This document shows, in pieces, positions 13,840 to 27,400 of a stretch of 64,000 bases of DNA (its first letter is position 1; every line of letters begins with the position of its first letter). The stretch spans positions 13,055,378 through 13,119,377 of the forward strand of contig NC_133906.1 of assembly GCF_964199755.1 (NCBI RefSeq). Reading direction: 5' to 3'. The DNA comes from Larus michahellis (Eukaryota > Chordata > Aves > Charadriiformes > Laridae). The position numbers were made by a program, and so were the translations under genes. The notes under the pieces were generated by a model. The model worked only from the letters and a program-made list of their open reading frames with translations, did no database searches and was not told the DNA's origin.

Positions 13840-14140
13840 ACTCATTACCAGACAATAAACAAGGACAGTCTCATTAATTTTGGAACCACTACAGCCAATT
13901 ATGAAAGCATTGTGTTTGCCATACACATTGATTAGAAAAGCTGTTTATTTGAACTAATAAAGCAGTAAATGAGCTGAAATTGTCTTTTCTTTATTTTTAA
14001 TATGATAAATGGAATAAACTATGAGTACATCTGTTCTGAGCCTCTTTTCCACAATATGGTACATCTGAAAAGCCTGAAAAGTGTTCTTTGCTATTCCAAC
14101 ATTTCAAATTAATGATTTTCTGCAAAGCATCACCTACAAA
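13840..14140. other. Candidate conserved non-coding element (AT-rich)
   Basis: The 300-bp block is dense in developmental-factor-like cores: ctcattaattttgg, ccaattatg, cattgattag, tttatttgaactaataaag and aaattaatgatttt. It has no repeats and no coding frame. This composition is typical of vertebrate ultraconserved or enhancer DNA near developmental genes. It is inference only, since no cross-species alignment was available. Confidence 0.3.
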
Positions 14141-17100
14141 ACATCCATCAGTGCTTGCACAGTTTAATCCTCATTCTGCATTTAGTTCACATTCTAAACT
14201 AAACCACGTTACGTGAGGAGGAGAAAACAGGTATTAGCCAACGAACAAATGGTGGGTATCATAGCCCATGGACCTTGAGCCTCCCCCTGGCAGGATAAGC
14301 CCCTGGTCATCTCAAACAGGGATATGCACACAAACTGCTCTTATTTTAAAAAGATTTCCGCCAAAGAGCAAAAGAAAGTCCATACACAAATCCACGCCCT
14401 ACTGCAGCAGCCCTCTTTTCTAGAGAAACACCACACTACTGTGTTTTTCAGTGGAGTAAATGCTGGATCTCATTTTTTGCCCAGGAATTGCGATGACTGA
14501 GCCCGTTAATGCAAATACATGGTCCAGGCTCAGGATGTCCCAGCTGGAGCTGGGATCCCAGACCTGCTCCCTGCACCACCTCTGGGAGGGAGCTCAGTAA
14601 AGCAGGAAATGGGGCAAAAAATGTCAGCAGATAATGAACACCTAATTTTAGGCCGTGGTCAAGTAATTTTCTTTTCTGAGACAGGATTTTTTTTTATTGT
14701 ATTTAATGATATTTATTTTTTTTAGGGCGGCCACAGTGAAGTTTCTACATAAAGGAAAAGCAAACAGCTGAAGAGTCTTTCTTGGACTTTGATCCTCCCT
14801 GTCGATAGCAAACCATGAAGTGTTTGTTAAAATCCTAATCCGATTTAAAACTGCTTTTGAATGTGTTAGGGTAGGAAGTGCTGGCACTCGCTGTCCCGTC
14901 CAGCCCAGGATTTTAAAGCCGAGTTCCTCTGCTTGTGCAAAACCAGTGTCCCCCTCCCGGGCAGCTGTTGTTTAGGCCAAGAGATCCCACCTGGAGATAA
15001 AGCCCATTGGAAATGGACAGTTAATACATCTCTTTATTTGGGTAGCCTTTTGCTCCCTGAAGAAAGACTCATTTTCTCAGCAGAGGTAACGACATGGCCC
15101 ACTGGGCTGCCATGGCTCATCGGACACCACCAGCCTAACTGGACCCTGCCCAGCTTCCCAAATCTCTCGCTGCATTCCTCGCCACCAAAGCCAAGCAGGA
15201 CAGGCAATCCCTGTGAGCGCCCTCCCGGGCTGGGACACATAGCGGTTGCCACCTCCACCTCCTTTCCAACAAAGGATTCCACACTGGTGGGAGGCGGGTC
15301 AGCACAGCCCCCTGCCGCGGTGTAACCCCAATCGCTGTCAGGCCGTCCCAAAAGTCCTGACTCCACGGAAGAGAACAGAATGCTTGTATTGGCAATATTG
15401 CAGAATCAGCCAGTTTCTATTGATCGCTAATTAATGAGTCGCTGGAGCTCTGTGCAGCTCTCTCTCAACTGCATAAAGCAGGGGAACAGTTCAAGCAAGA
15501 GCAAGCGCCTGCTCCGTGCTGGCAGTCACTCAGAAACACTTGAAAATAAGGCAAGTTAGATAGTTGCTTAACGCACGGTTGACACACCGGGGAGCCTGAG
15601 CAACGCCTGGACACCCAGTGCACAAACACACAAATCTCGGATCATGGAATATGAATCCCAACAGGAATGAAACCCCGTAGGAATGAAACCTGCCGTAGCA
15701 GGTCCCAGACCCACCAAACGAGTGCTCATCCTGGGCAAAGCCCTGGCCCTCGTTTGAGCTTTGCTGCCACGATCCCCGCTGACAACACGACCCTGCTCAC
15801 AGCCATCCCAACAGCAACGGGCAGCTCTTGCACCGACTGCTAAAGAGCACTTGTGTGTTGTGGATCTGGAACAGTATTTTTCTAAATGTCTGTTGAACTT
15901 AGCACTTTTCTACTATTTCTATTTCTATTTTTTCTATTCTACTATTTCTACTTTTTTCTTTTAAAAATACCATTCCGAAGGGAATCAGAATCAAGCAATC
16001 TGCAAAAAACTAATACCATGATTGTTGACCAAACTTCAGCTGCTCCATCTTGCCCTTGTTGAGAAAGGCAGACAACCTGTTGTTGGGAAAATGCCATGCC
16101 ACAACCCACCCGCCCTCTCCAGGGCTCCACCATTCCCACCCAGACCCCCAGCAGGTGCTCGGGGACCAGCAGTCCCATCCAAAAGGCTTTACTGACCAGC
16201 TTCAGGATAAACTGTTGGCTAGATATTTTGAAACTTAAGAAAATACACATGCACAAGGAGCAATCAGAGATGCTCATTTCCCTGCAGGTCTGAGCTCAGG
16301 GCAGGCAGTGCACTGCAAAACCTAATGAGCGAAGTTGTTTTGAGAGCACAAAGTGTCCTTATTCTTCACAAAATGGAAAATTCGTAAGATGTCCGCAGGC
16401 AAGCCAAGCAAAACACAAACCGCATGCCTGCCATGGCACGGGGGCACAAACGCTGTTATTGTTAATGTGACAAAGTCACACATCTAGTCACACAAATTAC
16501 CAGAATGCAGAATTCCTGAGTTTAAAGAAGAAAAGCAAAAGTACTGTCAAAATGAGCCACGCTTGGGTCCAGGGCCAGCTCAACTGCATTCCTTCAAATG
16601 GTACGGTGCTTCCTTTCTTTTGGGAAAGGAGAGGGAGGAAATGGGATCCCACTTACTCTATATCAAGCAGTATCTATAACTTAAATGTACAACAAAAAAA
16701 CCACTACAAATGTCTGAAATAGGCTCCGGCTGCCCTGGATAAGCCATACCTCCACCCAGGCAACCAAAGGCCCAGCAGAAAGCCAGCAGCATCAGGAGTC
16801 ACCAACCCCTCGCAGATGCAGCACCATGGTGGAGCATCCTCTGCCACCTCCACATCCAGCTGCGCAGCGAGGGTCCAGAGAGCAGCCAGGAGACCAGAGG
16901 CTAAAGACTATTCATCTAAAAAGACCCATATTTCTACTCAGGGCAGAGTTAACGAGGGCTTAAGGCACGTACAGCCTGCCCAGAAGCGCTGGCCTTGCTC
17001 TACGACTGCAGGTAGAGCTGGGCTGTGCCTATGAACACTCATGTGCATCACAGCAGCATTTTCACAGCAGAGCTCTTTCAGGATTGGAGATGTCCAACTT

Positions 17101-18639
17101 GAGAATACCCACATTTCAGACCAGGAGGACAGGGGTGCAGCAGGAACGCTGGCCAGGGAGCGATGCTGTGCAGGGAGCGGAGCTTAGTTACCTGCAGGTC
17201 TCACAGAGCGTCAGCAGATGGGTTTTTATGCCACCCATCATTTATTACAATACCTTATCATTCTCTGGACCTCTGTGTTTTGCTGTCAACAGGGAGCATC
17301 ACTCTTTGTTGCGGGATTATCTGGAAATGCAACTTCGGCATAGGTACTCCTGTAGCCCAATGACTCCGTTATGCCAGAGAGGTGTAAGGCCCTGCTACAC
17401 CCTGGGGTCTGGAACGACAGCCCTCGCTTCAAGGAGTTTACGAAGGAGAAAAACAGGAACATTAAAGATTTAGGATCCTCACATCTGGATTCTGTCATCG
17501 CAGCAGGATAAAACAAAGCTGTGATCCAACCTTCTTTGGTCAAGTGTGCATCAGAAGATGAACGTACACACCTCAGCTTGGCGTGTCATTATTTTCTACA
17601 CGTACAGTCCACTAAGATTGTCAGGAGCAGAGATTTCGACATGAAAACTAAGGCCCCAGGACACCAGGATCAGAAGTGTGCTGGTAACTGGCAAGATGTC
17701 AGAACAGTTTCCTTGGCTGGAGCCGAAAAGCAGCAATTTTGCCTTGGAACTGCTTATGAATCCCAGCTCCAGAAAAGCTTAAGAGACTCAATGTGATCAT
17801 TCACACAGTAAAACGAGTCTGCGTGTTTGCAGGACGCAGGTGTCAGTTCCGGGGAGATGGAATAGCGTGGTTCTTCGGGGGGAAAAACTCCCTTCCATGT
17901 GCCAACGCACATTTAGTCATGACTGCAGCTCTCACGTCACTGGATCCCAGCTTGAACACGGTCTAAGAGCTGCTTCAGCCCAACAATTACTTACTTAATG
18001 TTTTTCAGAAAGTTTCAGAAGGCAGGAACAGGGGACAGACAACATGAAGCACCTCCCCTCCCTTCCAAGAGCAACTTTGAAATAGCAAAATGACCTTTAC
18101 TTCAGGAGAATGTGCTTATGTAGCAAGAATGTTATATTTTTTTAAATGATCTCTTTTCAAACAATTAAAATACACACCCACACCATATGCAAGTACGCAA
18201 GTCAAAAACCTCTGCTTTACATCACACACAGCACTTTTAAATGACATCTCCTTTTTCCGGGGTGGAAAATCACAGTCAGCATTTGTATATAAATATTATT
18301 ACACAGCTTGAATGTACAAGCCAGGAAACAGAGAGTGCTGCATGACAACGTGCTAAAAATTCCTTGCTGCATTTTTTTTTTTTTTTTACGTTAAGAACCC
18401 AGCACTGTTTGTACAGTTATTCCATTGTCACACACCACGTTGTGCCTACAGTGACTGGCAGTTCACGCAGCTACAGAACCAACGCTTCGTCCCCAAACCA
18501 AAGTACAACAGCACGTAGGAAATCATCTCCTCATCTTGGGATACTGATGCACCGCTCTCCAGAAAATCACAGATTAATTTAACCTGTGCATGCATTAAAT
18601 CCCAGGCTGTTGTTAGGCGCTGACTACACACATGCCTAT
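14141..18639. other. Intergenic DNA, no gene recognised
   Basis: No gene or interspersed repeat is recognised. A pyrimidine-rich CTATTT-type microsatellite lies at 15909-15955. The longest frames (about 130 codons at 14933-15325 and 129 at 17084-17473) lack any recognisable domain and are treated as chance. Confidence 0.5.
15909..15955 (+). repeat. Imperfect (CTATTT)n microsatellite
   Basis: Units of ctattt/tctatt are repeated about seven times with one-base variations and a TTTTTT interruption. It is a simple sequence repeat with no evident function, likely length-variable. Confidence 0.8.
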
Positions 18640-18835
18640 GAATAGTAACATTTTAATTAGGAGTGTGAGCATGTCCTCCAAAAAGAAAGAGATGAAGAGA
18701 CCATGTTGATCATTCTCTTTAAAGTAATATTAGATGTCTTAATAACATTATTTTAATAATAAAAGTAGTTATAATTAGATAGATTTTCATGCACAACAAT
18801 CCTATTTTATAACCCACAAGCCACTAACAAGGCCA
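18640..18835. other. Candidate conserved AT-rich block
   Basis: Dense TAAT cores (ttttaattagg, ttattttaataataaaag, ttataattagatag) occur in unique sequence. It could be an enhancer-type element or merely AT-rich filler. There is no coding potential. Confidence 0.2.
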
Positions 18836-20990
18836 AAGACTAGGACTTGACTTTGTTTGGGGCTAAGATCACACTTAGGATCAGCTTACAACGCAATTGC
18901 TTGAGCGGGGCTGTTGAGTAGCATGAGATCCCAATTTCTCCTGGGAGATTTTGACTTGCTATTCCAGGACTAGAGAGACAGTAGCTTAATAGTCCAGGAC
19001 TTTTCCATCTCCAAGCAACAAATGACAAAACCTGAAATTGAAGTCTTCATCAAATCCTAATCCCCCTGTATCAAATGGTGAACTCTCTACTTTGCTGCTA
19101 AAAATACACCAAACTGGCCTACGCTAGCTGTTTAAGCATCCATAAATAGTGGTTTGTTTTTTGAAAGCCACACACTTCCATGTGTCCACAACGTGCTGTT
19201 TGACTTTGAAAACAAAAACACTTCCACTGGAGATACACACTGTTCCGTTAAAAAAAGCCTATCCAATCCCTAAAGCATGAAAGCCTTAAATGGGGATAAA
19301 CCACGTCCAGAACACGCCTATCACAAATGTCCTACTGACAAAACACTGAGCGCTTTTTGGGATACTGCAGCATTCACATTAAATTCGTGTTTGTAAGCAC
19401 TAAGATCGTCAAATACAGAGCAATAAAAGAAAGCCCATTACTAACACAGATACACCGCAGGAATCAGCGGGACGCACAAGTGCAAGAAAGGCCCTAGGTA
19501 GGGTTGTCCTTAAACAATCTTACTGGGTTCCTGCTGGACAAAGCAGAAGTAACATTAGCATCTTTGACAAGTCATTTCAGGGTTAATAAGAGAACCTGGG
19601 ACAAAAGAAGGACACGTGACATCCCCCTAAAAGTGTATTTTTTTAGAAAAGTATTGGCTCAGCGCTAGGACTCCTGCTCAGGCTGCAGAAAACAGAAGGG
19701 GAATAAGGAGGTGGTTCCCATTCAACTTCGGGTTTCACCACTCGGCAATTTATAGTGAAATTTGTAGAAGAGCAACAGCAAAACCTTCCCGGCACCCTTT
19801 GGAGCTTCCGACCTCAGAGCCCTTCCGCTGAGTCCACAGCAGCTGGACGAGGGCTCCTGTCTAAAAAACCCCTGGGATGTTATCTGTAGGACAAATCCAC
19901 ATCATTTTATTAATCGTATCACTGAATTTGTCTAGATATGACAAAAAAATGATGAGGGCTCCCTGCCCCATTGACTGCCAAGCTCCTGTCAGGGATATTA
20001 ATTAGCAGGTCAACTATCAGAATTTAACATTCCCAACAGTTTGGGGGTGGCAAAATTTGATTTGATTTTGAAATTCAGAGTCATTTCCAGACTTTAACCA
20101 CTCCACTTCTGAGGACTTTGATAATTAACACAAGTTTTGAGGTGAAATCTCAATTCTCTTTCAACACACACCTTAGTGAAATTTGCAAAGACAACAAATA
20201 AACAGGTCAAAGTCTCTACAAACAACTTTTCCCTTCTGACGTTAACCCTTTCAAAGAGTATTGTACATAACTCAATATTCTCAATGGACAGTAGACTTCA
20301 CTTTTAAACTGAAAAAGTGGGGGGTTAGACTGGACTGAAATACAAATCTCATAACTCCTGCAACTCTGGGCCAATAAGCCCTTATGTATTTTTCTCATCT
20401 TTTGTTTTCCATTTCCCAAACATTTTCCATTTATGCCACAGATAAGAAAAGCTCCTACACTGCGCTGTGCACCAAAGCTTCAGTGAAGACGTGCACAAGG
20501 ACTTCATAGTATTTTCCCTCTGAGGAACTTGACCGTCACGTCCCATTACATTTGAAATTCAGGCTATTTTTGCCCATGTGCATCATTCAGCGCTTGCCCT
20601 CATCGGCTCTCGCCTGCCAGGACGATGACTAACTTTCTCCCTCCACTTGTTCCCTCCACCCCTGAGAACATTCACATCCATCTGGAGTTTCTCACAACAA
20701 AATATTTTTAAGCTAACCAAAACACCATAAAACAGGATCAGCAAACTCCACTCACTTGTCCCCATGTCCTCCCAAGTGTCGTCACCCAGCTCCATCACAG
20801 CCCCAGGCTGGAACCGAGCTGGTGCCCTTGACCTGGGGCTGGTGGAGGCTCCCAATGATGCCAACACGGCTCTGCAGGGCGCCCTGGGGGAGAAACCCTC
20901 TTTGAAACAGGGTCTGTACAGACCTCCTCTTAATCAGATCCTGTTCATTGTCGACCATTTAATTTAACTTCCCATTTTAAAAGAAACAAG
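18836..20990. other. Intergenic DNA with candidate element at 19880-20130
   Basis: No gene is seen. Within it, 19880-20130 is unique sequence with ttattaatcg, gatattaattagcagg and gataattaac cores and intact-looking long words. It is a plausible but unproven conserved non-coding element. The rest shows nothing recognisable. Confidence 0.35.
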
Positions 20991-21410
20991 AGAATCACAG
21001 TCTGTCAGGGACCTCTGGAGATCATCCGGTCCAACCCCCTGCCAGAGCAGGGTCACCCAGAGCAGGTGGCACAGGAACATGTCCAGGTGGGGTTTGAATA
21101 TCTCCAGAGAAGGAGACTCCACACCTCCCTGGGCAGCCTGTGCCAGGGCTCTGCCACCCTCAAAGTAAAGAAGTTTTTCCTCGTGCTGAGACAAAATTTC
21201 CCATGTTCCAGTTTGTGCCCATTGCCCCTTGTCCTGTCACTGGGCACCACTGAGAAGAGCCTGGCCCCATCCTCTTGCTACCCGCCCTGTAGATATTGCT
21301 GAGCATTGATGAGATCCCCTCTCAGTCTGCTCTTCTCCAGGCTGAACAGCCCCCGGAGATGAACAGCCCCAGCACAGAGATGCTCTAGTCCCTGATGGTC
21401 TTCAAGGAGC
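20991..21410 (-). mobile_element. CR1 LINE fragment
   Basis: The left edge (agaatcacag) and the following blocks (cagggacctctggagatcat, ccaaccccctgccagagcag, aaagaagtttttcct) match the reverse complement of a CR1 3' region. On the minus strand, fragments of the ORF2 C-terminus can be read ([13 protein letters not shown], then [14 protein letters not shown]), broken by frameshifts and stops. It is a decayed, 5'-truncated copy; homology fades near 21410. A partial internal duplication of a short block containing 'gatgaacagccc' occurs at about 21335-21370. Confidence 0.88.
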
Positions 21411-24400
21411 CCACCTCTCCTCCTGCTCCAAGCTCTACAGCCTGACTTCTACTCTCCATCCCAGCCAGAATACGAGGCTCAGGAGGATGCTTTACACAAA
21501 CTACCCATATTCTACCCAAAGAACAGAAAGCTGAGGAGGGACAGAAACAAAAGGATGCTATCAACTGAACATGAATTAGTTACATTAATTAGCAAGTGGG
21601 AACTGAACAAGATGTAACAGCATTAAGCTGCAGCAGAGGACATGGATTTCGAGGTGCAGGAATATCCTGGTGATTAAGAACGGTGTGGCAGAGACATCCC
21701 CGCCATCAGGGGTACCCAAGGCTGGCCTGGAGACGCGGCTGCTGGGAAGGGCTGAGGAGGAGCTGCAGCCTGCGGAGAGGTGACGGGAGCTGGCAGCTCC
21801 AAAGCCCAGCCAGCCCCGAGCTGCCGGCACCCCTCACCACCAGCCCCGCGTTTTCGCCTTTCCACGCATCCTCCTCCCAACCTTAACCTCAATATTGCAG
21901 AACCCACGCAGTGCTGCCCCACCTCCCCTCCGCAAGCAGGTCTTGCAGAAGCAAGCACTTATTAATTTCAAATACTATCTGGTTTTGTTCATCAGCAGCC
22001 GGGGCTAATTACTATGCTGAGGAAATATGTCGCCTGAAATTCGTTGCCCCGACTGCTCGTCCGTAGGCTGTGAGTACCCCACATCAACAAGATCACCGAC
22101 TCGCGGGAAGAAAGAAACACTCCGAAGAGAACTAGTGACAGCAGAAAGGAAGAACATGAGGGTGCCCAAAAAAGATTTTTATGAGTAACAAAGCAAGAAA
22201 AAAAGCTTTTTGAGATCCATTAAAGGCAAATCATTTAACTTTCCTTTCTGTTGCTGTTTTAAGTTTCCACATTACTGCACCATTAATTAGGCAAAACTTG
22301 AGGAAGCAATGGGTATTTTGACAGAGCATGGACTGCTGGACGCGGCCCAGCAGAACTGTCATAACATTTTGATATACAGCATTAGGGGAGCTGGGGGGTT
22401 GAGATTTTTAAAGAAAGAGGGGAAAAAATAAAAACCACCCAACCCAGTAATTCTGTGAAAGGTAACAGGTTAAGGCAGCAAAGAAAAGTGGGTTTTAAGT
22501 GTTAAAAAAAAAAAATCCTTGGAAATCATATATTTTCCAGTCTATAACTTTTTAATGGATCTAATCTGGGTATTTTCAAAGCAGGGACAGGAGGAAATTG
22601 GTCAGGAAAATATTTAAGTGTCAGAATATGGTAATTATATACAAGTATGTGACTCTGTAATACCCAGCAATACTTCAAAGAGGGAAGGGCTGAGTTAATT
22701 TTATTCTACTGCCCTACCCTGTGGAAGAGTAAATGCACGTGGGATGGAGCAACAGGAGGATGGGAGCTGATCCTGCAGGGAGAGACAGAGCCCCCCTCAC
22801 CAACGTGGGTCTGGGGGCGAGGTGCAGCCCCCCCGCTCGGCTGCTTTATTTTGATTTCTTGTTTGTAAATTCACTTGATGAGTTGAATCAGGACCCACAC
22901 CAGCTCAGCTCCCCCCAGCCGTCGAGGGTCAGATGCTGAGCGAGGAAAACTCTCCTAAGGATGGCAGCGAGCTGCAGGGCTTCATTTTATACTGGTACTT
23001 TGTGCTAAAGCCAGCTTGGCTGGCAGAGGTGAGATAATTTATTAGAGCAACAGATACAGCTGGAAAAAGCTCTGGGGAAGGCGGTGCCTTCAGCGGGCCA
23101 GTGAGAAGCCGGAGGGATGCAGGCATCCTTCTCCCGCTCCAGCCATTCACACGGGACAGGGAGGGAGAAGAGGGACCTTCGCTTGACACCTCTCCATAAG
23201 GAGGTATTTTGATTTCTGCGTTACCTGAGGCTTTCCCACAGCAAGGTGCAACTGCAAAGCTGCCCAGCACCCAGCCAGAGCGAACCAACACCCACCAACC
23301 CGCTGGGAAGTTCACGCGAAGGGTTAACTGGGAACAAACTGGCGCCGGTTGCTTGAGGAATGTTACTTTCCTGAAGGAACCTTGCCTTGGAGGAATATTT
23401 TGTCTTGCAGCTTATTTCAGGAGTTATAAATCATTAATGAAATGTTACATTTCATCCTTTTCTATTGTAATATTATTATATGTACAAAAATTAAAACCAG
23501 TTAAATATTACCGTACGGGGATGGAAATAGGAGCCACATCAAACCCTATGAGTGTTACAGGGCACAAAGGAGCTGTGGTTAAAATACACAGTTAATCACC
23601 ACCAATCCTGGGAAAACAGCAAAGAACTACAATACAGAATGGTTTCATAATATTAAAAAAAAAAAAAAACAAAAAACAAAAACAAAACCACACAATTGTT
23701 TTCCATCAGCACAGCCACCTAGCTATCCGCAGCGTCCAGACACCATCTCCAGTGAAGTCCTTGCATTTTAAACCTTAACCTCAGAAATAACAGAAATTAG
23801 TTAACAGACATACTGCTAACTACTGCAGCAGCTAAATTGGAATTCAGTATGTTCCTTTTTGCTACAAGTTTCATAAACTTAAGCCCAGAAATGCAACAGG
23901 AAAGAAACATTAGCGCTGCCTTGGCAATCAAACACTTGAAAGCTCAAGTGATTTATACATTCGCGTTGTAGGACTTCAGCTCTTTTTAAAGAAATGGCCC
24001 CAACATCTTACCCAACAAATCAAAACTAATTGCCCACAAAAAATATTTTAAAGCTGAAAATAAGTTATTTAACTGAAGAGACCTCAGAGATCATTCTGCT
24101 GTAGTCTTTTTTTCAGGGCGAGCTCAATTCTACAGAAGGGAAAAGGAAGGAAAAATAACATAACAGTAACTTATTTGAGGTTTTATGGCAATACAATTCA
24201 TGCAGTATGGCTACTAGTGACCAGCATCCCTGTCTGTATCAGGTGGAAGGTATAGATTTTAGTCCTGCAAAAATAAAGCTGGATTTGCTGTTTGCTTTTG
24301 ATCACTTCATATGTGCAAAAAAAAAAAAGCTGATGTTTAAGTGTTTGCTTTGCTGTTCGTTAATTACATCATTTCTAAAAATGGAGCCTTGCAGTGAAAA

Positions 24401-27400
24401 ACTATCTAGCTTTTTAGGAAAGCGCTATAGCTTTTTCTATCCAAAATATAACTCAGTATTAGCGAGGGTTTCAGGGAAGGATGCAGCATTTTTTCAGGCT
24501 GCTGTCAATAATTCGTATCTCTCTTTATAGACTGGTGCCAGAGAAGTGAGAACAATCCCAATACTTGGATTTTTCAGGCTCAAACTGGCATGCTATAGCA
24601 ATACAAACACCAAGAGGGCTGGTAAAGCACCGCTTTATAGTCACTCTGACTTTTAATGTCAGTGCTTTTCCATGATGTTTCTTTGTTTGCCAGGGAACAC
24701 AATTTCCTCCATATGAAAATTCATTTTCTTAGTCACAAGCAAACTGGGAGGGCTTTGAGAAAGGTGTGCCGGCAGGTAACAGGCTGGTAGCACCAGTTCT
24801 TCCTTTGCATTTGAAAAAAAATAGATATATACCAACCATTACAAGCCTATAAATCCATTAGAAAGACAATCCCCAGCTGTTCCAGACCCAACCGAGACAA
24901 GGGGCTGCGCCGTGCCAGGGGACTACATTCTGCCAACCGGGGGCATCGGCCACATCTGGCAGCAGCTGGGCACATTCGCCCAAAGGGACGGTGACCAAAG
25001 GGACAAGAGTGAAGCCTCAGGCGGGCCCAAGGAGGGGGGACATGATTCGGGGTACTTCAGCAGTAGATTTGTTAAAACCTTCTGGGCTGAACGCCACCGT
25101 CACAGCCTGCACTGCTGGGAGAGCGGGAACGGGCTGTCCCCATGGCCCCCTGCCCACCCCACTCCTGCGTCCCCGTGCAGCCGGGGGGACAAAGCTCCAG
25201 TGGGGCCATGGGACAGAGAAAGCACTATATTTGCATTATTAAGTTGCAGGATGGCCAACATCCCTGCGCAGACCTGGCATTCCATTGCAAGCCCTCCCTC
25301 AACACAGGATGCTCCACAGAAGGGACATCCTCCTTATCACCTTTCAGGAGACCTGGGGCCAGGTCTCCCAGGCACTCAGAGGGAATATGGATAGCAACAC
25401 TTCCACCGCCCTGAAAATATGTTTGCATTTGTTCACTTAGTTGCTAAAAATGCTTGAGTCACATGGGAACGCCTGGGAAGGCAGCCCAGGAATTTCGTTT
25501 GTAAGCAGAATTGTGTTTCTGGAGATTATTGACCTGAACTGTAAATAAATACTCAGGAAAAAAATAGAAATATTCACAATTTATGGTCCTCAAGATGATC
25601 TATTCAATCAGAAACAGAAGTATTTCCCATAGGGCCCTCACCAGTCTACTATCAAGTGCCCAAGTCCTGTAGATTGGAAAATAACCCACAGCCCGTCCGC
25701 GGAGGCTGAGTGGATCCAGTTTCAGACCTGGAGCCTATGATGGGAAAATCCATATCTTAGATTTACAGAGTCTCTGCCCGATGACAAGCACTGTCGTTCT
25801 GCCAGTTGGGCAGCAGGAACAATCACAGCAGCTTCAGAATCTTCTTTATTCGTTGCAGCCGAGCCCTATCTGCTCTCTACCCCAAGGATTTCTACCTGTG
25901 CAAGCTGCAGTTGTGCAGAACAGCCAGTCTAAAGAAATCTGTATTCTGGTAAGGAATCGGCTTCAGAATTTGCATTTACCTCAATGGAATTTTTTTATCC
26001 CAGTGAATAGCAAATTGCTCTGATATCCTGAGTTCAGATTTTGAGACTAAGAGACTAAGCCAGCACACAGCAAACATGAATCAGAAAACTAGATCAAACC
26101 AGCAAAACTTTGAAAAGCAACTGCAAAAGACGGTACACTCAGGTGGAATTAAAGTTGCCAGACAGTCGGATAGAATTGCAAAAAATAAAGAAGTATCATA
26201 CCTGATCCTTCAAAAAAACCTTACATGCAAACCTACAACCCAATAATCCAAATAATTCCCGAATGGGGTTTTTATCCCATCAATGACAGTTAACTGCCGG
26301 TGCCCAGAGGTTTATATGTGCCCGCAGCATCCTGTCACTTTAATACTGAGCAGTTAGATATTCTTTGGGATCACAGGCAAAATAACGTGGTTCTGCCCAG
26401 TCCTATGTCAGACACATACACATATATACCATGCTGAAGTATAAGGTAAATATTATATATACAGATTTAAGTGCATAAGAAAAAATAGTAAAATAATTTT
26501 TGCCATTGAGTGGGGGGACCAGTCAAACTTAACCACAGCTTATGAAAACCCCTTTTCAAGAGAAGCTGTTGAGCGAGAGCTTGCTATTGTCACCTGAGTG
26601 CAGAAGAAACGCTAGCCCTGATCTTGATTTTTGACTTGATAGCTGCAAGAATCACGTTCTGTTTCCTGCTTGTACCTAATCTGAGCAGAAACGGAAGAAG
26701 CAACAGGCCAGCAAGAGGCAAAGGAAAGAGCTGCTGCTGGCATTCCTAGGAGAGAGGGCAAGTCAGGGAGACTGGGTGGGGTGTAGAAGGACAGGCAGAG
26801 TTTTTGCCCTGGATTCTCTTTGCTCATTCAGGATCTCCTTTTTTGCCCCTCCATTGAAGAATCCCATTTTTCCATCTTCCTCACACAGACCATCTTTCCA
26901 AACTCCTCATTACCTTTTGCTTCACACTTTATGCGCTTTTATAGTACCTCACTGAGCATGAGCTTGTTTTAGTTAATGGTGTAGGTTCAGTTACTACAAT
27001 TGTTCCTAAGCACCACATTATTCATTTAAAATCAGGTCAATAGTTATTAAAAGCTGAAGTGAATTACCAAACACAAGTGAATCATGAGTTACTGCAGCAA
27101 GCAAGAGTGCTGGCATTATGGTTCCCACCTCAAACCCTGGATGTACAGGTGGTGTCAGTGCTGGAAATCTCCCAAAAATACCCGACAGTGACACTTGTTT
27201 TGGAATATGGTTCCCCTTGGTAACATCCCGACCCACCTCAGAGCATGTCACACAGCTCTCCATCACCCAGCTCCCTCCTCTGAGGCAAAGCCGCCGCAGA
27301 CAGAGGACTTGCCATTTTCTGAGCACAACTTTCCAACTGCAGCCTGCGATTGCTCCACAGACTTTTCTGTAGGTGTGCTTCATTTTTATTTTTTTTTTAA

